Positions 6,718 to 9,737 of a stretch of 9,737 nucleotides of DNA are shown here, piece after piece (positions within the stretch are counted from its first letter, which is position 1; each line of letters opens with the position of its first letter). Position numbers and translations under genes: made by a program. Location of the stretch: the NCBI GenBank assembly GCA_003517945.1, contig DOZP01000075.1, positions 1-9,737 of the forward strand, in the 5' to 3' direction. The DNA is from Porphyromonadaceae bacterium. GTDB taxonomy: Bacteria; Bacteroidota; Bacteroidia; Bacteroidales; Tannerellaceae. Under the pieces are notes generated by a model. It saw only the letters and a list, made by a program, of their open reading frames with translations, was not told the DNA's origin and did not search any database.

Positions 6718-7220
6718 CTTTTTTTTGTTGCCATAAAGAGAAGATTTTTTTGTTCATAACCATATTGGTTATGATCCTGTGCGTGGGCTGCCGAAGTTCG
6801 CGCACAGGCTTCTCAAAAACGGATGCTGAATCTTATTCCAGTCTTTCCGATGTTGAAATCCGTGATATTGACAGGTCTTCGTTATTTGATTTTTCGTATT
6901 TAAAGTCGGATACTTTACGTATACATATAATAGAATACTATATGCCGCGAGAAGGCGATACGTCTTCCCGTGGCCCGGTAAAGTCCGAAACTGAGATCTG
7001 GTATGGGACTGTTACTGCAGCCGACTCTTCCAAAGTTGAAAAAGAAATCATCTGTGAGATCACGGAAACGAATGAACAGACATCATCATTCCTGCAGGAA
7101 GAAACCCAAACGGAAACAAAAATCACTCCATGGTATTCGGAGTGGCAATTCAAATTGATTGTAGTCATAGTCGTGATTATTCTGGTATATCTACTGCTGC
7201 GGAAACTTGGCTTTTTTTGA
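6714..7220 (+). CDS. Lipoprotein with C-terminal membrane anchor: candidate u-spanin
   Basis: I chose the ATG at 6714 because it overlaps the muramidase stop (ATGA) and puts the signal sequence near the N-terminus; the frame is open upstream to 6675. The resulting 168-residue protein has a short basic start, a hydrophobic core (about 11-24) and a lipobox LCVGC with Cys26 as the lipidated residue; Cys at the -3 position is slightly atypical. Residues 27-140 are hydrophilic and rich in Ser, Thr and Glu. A strong membrane helix (about 148-162, [14 protein letters not shown]) is followed by RKLGFF, consistent with a cytoplasmic C-terminus. A lipoprotein head plus a C-terminal membrane tail is the layout of unimolecular spanins such as T1 gp11, which fuse inner and outer membranes at lysis. 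Function is inferred from layout and location. Confidence 0.65.
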   Translation: MTFFCCHKEKIFLFITILVMILCVGCRSSRTGFSKTDAESYSSLSDVEIRDIDRSSLFDFSYLKSDTLRIHIIEYYMPREGDTSSRGPVKSETEIWYGTVTAADSSKVEKEIICEITETNEQTSSFLQEETQTETKITPWYSEWQFKLIVVIVVIILVYLLLRKLGFF

Positions 7221-7228
7221 AATTGGAG

Positions 7229-7531
7229 TTACAATGCCGGTGAAATATTCACGGAGAGCCCCAGTGCGTTAATTATTCTGTAAAACGTAGCTACACTGGG
7301 GACTACGGTCCCCTTTTCAATGCGGGAGATATATGATTTGTCGGCGCCTATTCTTCTGGCAAGTTCTTCCTGGCTCAATCTTGCATTCTTGCGGGCATCC
7401 AGTAATATCTGGCTGGTGTAAAAAGAATACGCTTCTTCATCAAACTTAGCACGTTCTGAGGTACCCTTGGCGCCGTATTGAGATACTAAAACGCTGCTGT
7501 AATTCCTTGTTTTATGATCATTTGTCAGCAT
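7229..7531 (-). CDS. higA: HigA-type Xre-family antitoxin
   Basis: The 100-residue protein is a Xre/Cro-type transcription regulator, the likely antitoxin of the pair. Residues 53-72 (SQEELARRIGADKSYISRIE) are a clear helix-turn-helix, followed by KGTVVPSVATFYRIINALGL, the usual continuation in HigA antitoxins. The N-terminal half (about 1-45) is less conserved and probably contacts the toxin. The start overlaps the 3' end of the toxin gene by 14 bp, so translation is likely coupled. The toxin-first order is typical of higBA. It should repress its own promoter by binding the palindrome at 7863-7880. The gene is convergent with the spanin candidate, with only 8 bp between stop codons and no clear terminator between them. 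Confidence 0.88.
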   Translation of the reverse strand: MLTNDHKTRNYSSVLVSQYGAKGTSERAKFDEEAYSFYTSQILLDARKNARLSQEELARRIGADKSYISRIEKGTVVPSVATFYRIINALGLSVNISPAL

Positions 7532-7844
7532 AATATGCCTCCTTTATTATTAGTGCTTTTTCAATTTCGCCGATAGGTGTTTTTTGTGTCTTTTTATGGA
7601 ATCCATTGAATAGTACTACAATATTATCGTTATCGAAAATGAAAAATACGCGGTAAATATTACTATTGTATTCCATACGCAATTCATACAATCCGTCACG
7701 AATGTATTTAATGAATCTTGCGGGTATCCTGTCACTGGTTTCGAGAAGGGAGATGATATAGTTCAGTTTCAGTAACTCTTTAACCGATAGTGTTTCAAGG
7801 AACCGTTCAAAATAACCGCCGTACGTGATTATCGTTCTTTCCAT
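7518..7844 (-). CDS. higB: HigB/RelE-family toxin
   Basis: The 108-residue protein belongs to the RelE/ParE superfamily, HigB (phage-derived Gp49-like) branch, which cleaves mRNA on ribosomes. Diagnostic features are DGLYELRMEYNSNIYRVFFI (residues 50-69), the beta-strand DNIVVLFNGFHKKTQKTP (73-90) with the basic HKKT stretch expected at the active site, and IGEIEKALIIKEAYY, the usual C-terminal helix. Arg56 and Arg65 are candidates for RNA contacts. It is intact, with no truncation or frameshift. The -7 box lies only 4 nt upstream of the ATG, so the transcript may be leaderless or nearly so. Typical roles are plasmid or prophage stabilisation and phage defence; which applies here cannot be told from sequence. 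Confidence 0.9.
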   Translation of the reverse strand: MERTIITYGGYFERFLETLSVKELLKLNYIISLLETSDRIPARFIKYIRDGLYELRMEYNSNIYRVFFIFDNDNIVVLFNGFHKKTQKTPIGEIEKALIIKEAYYADK

Positions 7845-7848
7845 ACTG

Positions 7849-7879
7849 CAAAGATAATAAAGGTTGTAATATTATACAA
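7849..7879 (-). promoter_or_regulatory. Promoter of the toxin-antitoxin operon
   Basis: On the minus strand a perfect Bacteroides -7 box, TATCTTTG (7856 down to 7849), lies 20 nt downstream of a -33 TTG (7879 down to 7877). Spacing and sequence fit the Bacteroides primary-sigma consensus. The G of the -7 box is only 4 nt from the toxin ATG, so transcription should begin at or next to the start codon. Confidence 0.8.
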
Positions 7880-7880
7880 C
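7863..7880. promoter_or_regulatory. Palindromic operator candidate for HigA
   Basis: GTTGTA (7863-7868) and TACAAC (7875-7880) are perfect inverted half-sites around ATATTA. The palindrome covers the -33 TTG and part of the spacer of the toxin-antitoxin promoter. Binding by the Xre-type antitoxin would block RNA polymerase, the usual autoregulation of type II systems. Confidence 0.65.
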
Positions 7881-7908
7881 TAAAATGAACGGTATTTTTA
7901 TTTTTTTC

Positions 7909-7939
7909 TTGCATATCTCAAAAATTGTTTTCATCTTTG
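7909..7939 (+). promoter_or_regulatory. Promoter P1, first copy of the repeated promoter element
   Basis: TTG (7909-7911) and CATCTTTG (7932-7939), spaced by 20 nt, match the Bacteroides -33/-7 pattern with one mismatch (C for the first T). Transcription should start near 7944-7947, just ahead of the structured RNA. The 31-nt element is identical to 9166-9196 except at one base (C7935 versus A9192). It is divergent from the toxin-antitoxin promoter. Confidence 0.75.
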
Positions 7940-7970
7940 TTTTGCCCGAAACGATAAAACTTTAAGGAAT

Positions 7971-8058
7971 CCTATCCACCCTATCGTGTAATCCGTTCAG
8001 CCGGATTCAGGTGTTGTGTTATTACCTGTGGGCGCACGATAGAGTGGATAGGTTTTTT
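7971..8058 (+). ncRNA. Three-way-junction RNA with terminator-like 3' end
   Basis: CCTATCCAC (7971-7979) pairs with GTGGATAGG (8044-8052), and CTATCGTG (7981-7988) with CACGATAG (8035-8042); only C7980/A8043 is mismatched. This 17-bp basal stem encloses two hairpins: AATCCG (7990-7995) with CGGATT (8002-8007), and CAGGT (8008-8012) with ACCTG (8024-8028). The unpaired side TGGGCG (8029-8034) completes a three-way junction. Six T residues (8053-8058) follow directly, so the stem can terminate transcription. Promoter P1 lies about 30 nt upstream, predicting an RNA of about 110 nt. It is not a tRNA: the arm sizes are wrong and there is no T-arm motif. It could be a free small RNA or a terminating leader of the gene at 8064. 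I do not recognise a known RNA family. Confidence 0.7.
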
Positions 8059-8063
8059 ATTGA

Positions 8064-8417
8064 ATGCTGACACAGAAAGAATATGAATTCATGCTAATGG
8101 TGTATGAAGCTACAGAAAGGATGGAGCCAATCAGGTTTGTTAATGACCAGTCGGAAATTGAAGCATTCCGAGAGAAATATAATGACGTATTTGTATCGCT
8201 CCGCGACAGATGGCTTATCGAAGGCGGTATTGATAATTATTGCGAATTATGGCTGTCGCAAAAAGGCATACAGGCTTTGCGGGGATTTAAAGAAAATGAA
8301 TTCAGAAAGGAAGAATTAAGGACAAAAAAGAAGCAACATAAGTGGGTGGTGATGGGAGTTATAGTATCTTTTTTAGGGCTTCTGTTAACACTTTTAATTT
8401 ATCTATGTTCATTATGA
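8064..8417 (+). CDS. Winged-helix-like protein with C-terminal membrane anchor
   Basis: The 117-residue product is not a family I can name. Residues 1-72 read like a small winged-helix domain: helical YEFMLMVYEATERM, a helix EIEAFREKYNDVFVSLRDRW, then a wing-like LIEGGIDNYCELWLSQKGIQ. A highly charged linker (about 74-91, rich in Lys and Glu) leads to one C-terminal membrane helix (about 93-114, VVMGVIVSFLGLLLTLLIYL). The protein would be tail-anchored with its soluble domain in the cytoplasm. The ATG at 8064 is 6 nt after the T-run of the structured RNA, leaving almost no untranslated region if termination is suppressed; in-frame ATGs at 8091 and 8097 are alternatives. Its 3' end overlaps a convergent small gene by 59 bp. 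Confidence 0.65.
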   Translation: MLTQKEYEFMLMVYEATERMEPIRFVNDQSEIEAFREKYNDVFVSLRDRWLIEGGIDNYCELWLSQKGIQALRGFKENEFRKEELRTKKKQHKWVVMGVIVSFLGLLLTLLIYLCSL

Positions 8418-8517
8418 TGATAGATATACCGTTCATGCAGCATGCTACGGCCGTAAGAAGAATTAGTCTGTGCAATCTTATTGAAAGTTTTTTTATTTCA
8501 ATATCCTTGTAATCCAT
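8359..8517 (-). CDS. Small membrane peptide, convergent to its neighbour
   Basis: A 52-residue product starts at the ATG whose complement is at 8515-8517: MDYKDIEIKKLSIRLHRLIL followed by LTAVACCMNGISIIIMNID and a basic C-terminus. Residues about 18-37 are hydrophobic enough for one membrane helix. I do not recognise a family. A perfect TATCTTTG -7 box (8541 down to 8534) lies 16 nt upstream of the start, which supports expression, though no -33 TTG is found at the right distance. An in-frame start at 8568 exists but would put the -7 box inside the coding region. The 3' end is antisense to the last 59 bp of the upstream plus-strand gene, so mutual interference is possible. Confidence 0.45.
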   Translation of the reverse strand: MDYKDIEIKKLSIRLHRLILLTAVACCMNGISIIIMNIDKLKVLTEALKKIL

Positions 8518-8533
8518 AACCGATTGTTTTTGA

Positions 8534-8541
8534 CAAAGATA
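8534..8541 (-). promoter_or_regulatory. -7 box for the small reverse-strand gene
   Basis: The minus strand reads TATCTTTG, a perfect match to TAnnTTTG. The predicted start of transcription is near 8529, giving a leader of about 12 nt. No TTG is present 19-21 nt upstream, so the promoter may be weak or activator-dependent. Confidence 0.45.
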
Positions 8542-8553
8542 ATTAATTTTCCA

Positions 8554-8590
8554 GTAAAATCGCTGCATATTTCAAAAATTGTTTTCATAT
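8554..8590 (+). repeat. Second, degenerate copy of the promoter repeat
   Basis: This 37-nt stretch matches 9157-9193 at 34 of 37 positions, from GTAAAATC through CATAT. Its -33 TTG has become CTG (8563-8565) and the -7 region reads CATATAAT (8586-8593) instead of ending in TTTG, so it is probably no longer a strong promoter. A new perfect -7 box sits 20 nt downstream at 8610. Confidence 0.75.
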
Positions 8591-8609
8591 AATTATTTAT
8601 TAATTATTG

Positions 8610-8617
8610 TATATTTG
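8610..8617 (+). promoter_or_regulatory. -7 box upstream of the DUF4468-like gene
   Basis: TATATTTG is a perfect TAnnTTTG box, 25 nt upstream of the ATG at 8643. The closest upstream TTG (8579-8581) is 28 nt away, longer than the usual 19-21. Transcription would start near 8622. Confidence 0.5.
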
Positions 8618-8642
8618 TACGGTATAACTAATTTAAAATGTC

Positions 8643-9149
8643 ATGAAAAGATTTGTAGTTTTATTCGTTTTAACATTAATATCAATAAAAATGTTTTCGC
8701 AAGGTGAATTCATTTGCGACATTCTTCCTGCCAAAGATGGAAGAGTTTTTTATTCAGAGGTGATAAAAACGGAAGATATGAGTGCTTCCGAGTTGTATTC
8801 TAATGCAAAAAAATGGGTGTCTACAACATTCAGGAGTGCAAAGTCTGTCATTCAATCCGATGTTGACGGCTCTATTATTGTCATTAAAGGACGGTTGAGT
8901 TATATTACTTCAGCAGACACTCCGTTTACGCTTACTATTCAATTTAAAGATGGTCGGTTTAAATATGAATTGACCGATTTGATGATGGATATTAATACAT
9001 CAGTATTTAGTAAGACTTATCCCATAGAAGAAGCGCCATTTGTCAAAGATTGCATTGAAAAGAATCTAAATAAGTATAATGACTTTATTTATGATTTTAT
9101 TGATGGAATGATAGCTGAAATTGAAGGTGCTGAAGATGATGACTGGTGA
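8643..9149 (+). CDS. Secreted DUF4468-like protein
   Basis: The 168-residue protein begins with a signal peptide (KRFVVLFVLTLISIKMFS, likely cut before Gln20), so it is exported to the periplasm or beyond. The mature part matches the DUF4468 pattern (TBP-like fold) common in Bacteroidetes: VFYSEVIKTEDMSASELYSN (about 35-54), AKKWVSTTFRSAKSVIQSD (about 55-73), then IIVIKGRLSYI and a beta-rich half with FTLTIQFKDGRFKYELTDLM. The C-terminus is acidic (IEGAEDDDW). No lipobox is present. The function of the family is not known to me. The gene is AT-rich compared with the structural operon and has its own promoter region, fitting an accessory gene expressed in the lysogen. It is flanked by copies 2 and 3 of the promoter repeat. 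Confidence 0.8.
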   Translation: MKRFVVLFVLTLISIKMFSQGEFICDILPAKDGRVFYSEVIKTEDMSASELYSNAKKWVSTTFRSAKSVIQSDVDGSIIVIKGRLSYITSADTPFTLTIQFKDGRFKYELTDLMMDINTSVFSKTYPIEEAPFVKDCIEKNLNKYNDFIYDFIDGMIAEIEGAEDDDW

Positions 9150-9165
9150 TTTTTTTGTAAAATCC

Positions 9166-9196
9166 TTGCATATCTCAAAAATTGTTTTCATATTTG
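9166..9196 (+). promoter_or_regulatory. Promoter P3, third copy of the repeated promoter element
   Basis: TTG (9166-9168) and CATATTTG (9189-9196) are spaced by 20 nt. The element equals promoter P1 at 30 of 31 positions. Predicted transcription start is near 9201-9204, giving a leader of about 200 nt before the ATG at 9405. It lies 17 nt after the stop of the DUF4468-like gene. Confidence 0.75.
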
Positions 9197-9197
9197 C

Positions 9198-9211
9198 AAA
9201 GTCAAAAGTCA
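9198..9211 (+). repeat. Direct repeat with 9387-9400
   Basis: AAAGTCAAAAGTCA occurs here and identically at 9387-9400, and its core TGACTTTTGAC appears inverted at 9340-9350. This copy sits at the predicted transcription start of promoter P3, so it could be an operator half-site. Confidence 0.6.
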
Positions 9212-9223
9212 TTATATATAATG
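9210..9223. promoter_or_regulatory. Perfect 14-bp palindrome after promoter P3
   Basis: CATTATATATAATG is its own reverse complement. It lies just downstream of the predicted transcription start, a classical operator position. As RNA it would be an unstable AU hairpin, so a protein-binding role is more likely. Confidence 0.5.
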
Positions 9224-9228
9224 TCGCA

Positions 9229-9270
9229 GAGCAGCGGTTAATTGCTCGAATATTTTAGCGGGCTTTTTTT
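9229..9270 (+). promoter_or_regulatory. Attenuator-like competing hairpins
   Basis: GAGCA (9229-9233) can pair with TGCTC (9243-9247). Alternatively GCTCG (9244-9248) can pair with CGGGC (9259-9263, with one G-U pair), directly followed by seven T residues (9264-9270). The two stems share 9244-9247 and exclude each other, the layout of an antiterminator and terminator. A third option pairs GGGC (9260-9263) with GCCC (9273-9276). The short stems keep this moderate. Confidence 0.5.
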
Positions 9271-9293
9271 ATGCCCATACATTTTGAAATAGG

Positions 9294-9403
9294 CGGTTGC
9301 CTTTCCTAATTACATTTTTGCTCTTGTGGCATTTTGTAGTGACTTTTGACGAAGCGGGAAATGGCAACCGTTTTTATTTTGCCTAAAAGTCAAAAGTCAC
9401 TAC
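9294..9403 (+). repeat. Two interleaved inverted repeats before a start codon
   Basis: Pair A: CGGTTGCCTTTCC (9294-9306) is complementary to GGAAATGGCAACCG (9357-9370) with one bulged T. Pair B: GTAGTGACTTTTGAC (9336-9350) is perfectly complementary to GTCAAAAGTCACTAC (9389-9403). The order is A-B-A'-B', so both can form together only as a pseudoknot; otherwise they may be alternative folds. Arm B' ends 1 nt before the ATG at 9405, so stem B would cover the translation start region. Confidence 0.7.
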
Positions 9404-9404
9404 G

Positions 9405-9602
9405 ATGAAAACAAAAGAAACCTGCGGAGTAATCTCCGCCAGAAGTCCGATATCGGACGTATTGAAGTTAATCCCTTCCGGGGCTGAATTAATTGCTGCT
9501 GCCGGAAACAGATCTGAAAATCATTCAAAAATTGAAATGGTGTATTCACACAACGGATCAACCGTTCATCTATCACTTACCCAGGAAGGAGGCGTGTCAT
9601 GA
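9405..9602 (+). CDS. Small protein of unknown function behind a structured leader
   Basis: The gene encodes 65 residues that I cannot assign. The sequence looks like a compact folded unit: SPISDVLKLIPSGAELIAAA, then a polar stretch (GNRSENHSK) and two probable beta-strands (KIEMVYSHN and STVHLSLTQ). There is no signal peptide or membrane helix. Codon use and composition look protein-like rather than random. The ATG at 9405 follows arm B' of the inverted repeat, so initiation is probably controlled by RNA structure. The end codes QEGGVS and also supplies a strong Shine-Dalgarno for the next frame. The stop overlaps the next start as ATGA. It could be an early phage or mobile-element gene belonging to a unit that continues beyond the window. 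Confidence 0.55.
   Translation: MKTKETCGVISARSPISDVLKLIPSGAELIAAAGNRSENHSKIEMVYSHNGSTVHLSLTQEGGVS
9586..9592 (+). promoter_or_regulatory. Shine-Dalgarno site for the gene at 9599
   Basis: AAGGAGG lies 6 nt before the ATG at 9599, an ideal Shine-Dalgarno. None of the other genes here has one this good, which is normal for Bacteroidetes. It falls inside codons for Glu-Gly-Gly, so coincidence cannot be excluded. Confidence 0.45.
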
Positions 9603-9737
9603 AAAAGTCAAAAAACATTTGGTTATTCAAAAAAAATCATTCATCTTTGCTGTCGACTTGTATTCATATAAATCTTGGGCAGAAATACATCAATTATTTT
9701 TTGAACAGGATAAAAGGGAACGCCCCTATGGTGGTTG
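9599..9737 (+). CDS. Partial gene running off the window
   Basis: The frame is open from the ATG at 9599 to the last base, giving at least 46 residues. It starts MKKSKNIWLFKKNHSSLLST and continues through INLGQKYINYFLNRIKGN. The start overlaps the stop of the previous gene as ATGA and has a strong Shine-Dalgarno 6 nt upstream. The N-terminus is basic; no clear signal peptide or domain is visible in the part seen. I cannot assign a function, and the open frame could still be fortuitous. Confidence 0.35.
   Translation, partial: MKKSKNIWLFKKNHSSLLSTCIHINLGQKYINYFLNRIKGNAPMVV

Noticed and set aside
7971..8052. Cloverleaf-like fold as a tRNA
   Set aside because: The basal stem is 17 bp, only two inner hairpins exist, and there is no T-arm sequence, anticodon arm or CCA.
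8104..8319. Overlapping plus-strand frame of 71 codons inside the winged-helix gene
   Set aside because: Alternate frame of a better-supported gene, with no domain-like content.
9336..9403. The 15-bp inverted repeat as ends of a small transposable element or IS
   Set aside because: Only 38 bp lie between the arms, no transposase or target-site duplication is visible, and the arms interleave with a second inverted repeat.
1..9737. CRISPR array, rRNA, tRNA, integrase, diversity-generating retroelement
   Set aside because: No regular spacer-repeat pattern, no rRNA or tRNA signature, and no recombinase or reverse-transcriptase motif was seen on either strand.

Overview
The window reads as part of a prophage in a Bacteroidales-type host (Bacteroides, Parabacteroides or a relative). 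Four things point there: a DUF5053-like gene, a DUF4468-like gene, promoters of the Bacteroides primary sigma type (-33 TTG, about 20 nt, then TAnnTTTG), and the near absence of Shine-Dalgarno sites. No integrase, terminase, major capsid or tape-measure gene is visible, so this is an internal or right-hand part of the element. All family assignments come from reading motifs, not from a database search.

Layout. (1) 22-432 is a small DUF5053-like gene, followed by three closely packed hairpins (454-538), two of which look like intrinsic terminators. (2) 544-5331 is a six-gene block: a small pre-portal protein, a portal-like protein, a DUF6712-like connector candidate, two phage proteins of unknown role, and a SufE-like protein that keeps the catalytic-type cysteine and the C-terminal arginine. 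From the portal onward every junction is an ATGA stop/start overlap, so the SufE-like gene is wired into the morphogenesis operon. (3) 5369-7220 is a lysis module: a holin-like protein with an apparent cleavable signal peptide, a membrane/coiled-coil protein, a GH108 muramidase with an EF-hand-like loop, and a lipoprotein with a C-terminal membrane anchor that has the layout of a unimolecular spanin.

(4) 7229-9149 is a more AT-rich accessory region. A reverse-strand HigB/HigA-type toxin-antitoxin pair has a clear promoter and an overlapping palindrome. Next come a three-way-junction RNA ending in a U-run, a winged-helix/membrane protein, a convergent 52-codon membrane peptide, and a secreted DUF4468-like protein. 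A promoter-bearing repeat of 31-37 nt occurs three times, about 600-650 nt apart, once ahead of each accessory unit. (5) 9150-9404 is a noncoding leader downstream of the third repeat. It holds a perfect palindrome, an attenuator-like pair of competing hairpins, and two interleaved inverted repeats (order A-B-A'-B'), the last arm ending 1 nt before a start codon. Two small genes of unknown function follow, the second running off the window.

How it fits together: the coupled operon would build and join virion parts, the lysis module would breach inner membrane, wall and outer membrane, and the accessory units would be expressed in the lysogen from their own promoters. The strongest leads are the SufE-like gene in the structural operon, the structured RNA at 7971-8058, the interleaved leader at 9294-9403, the repeated promoter, and the candidate u-spanin.
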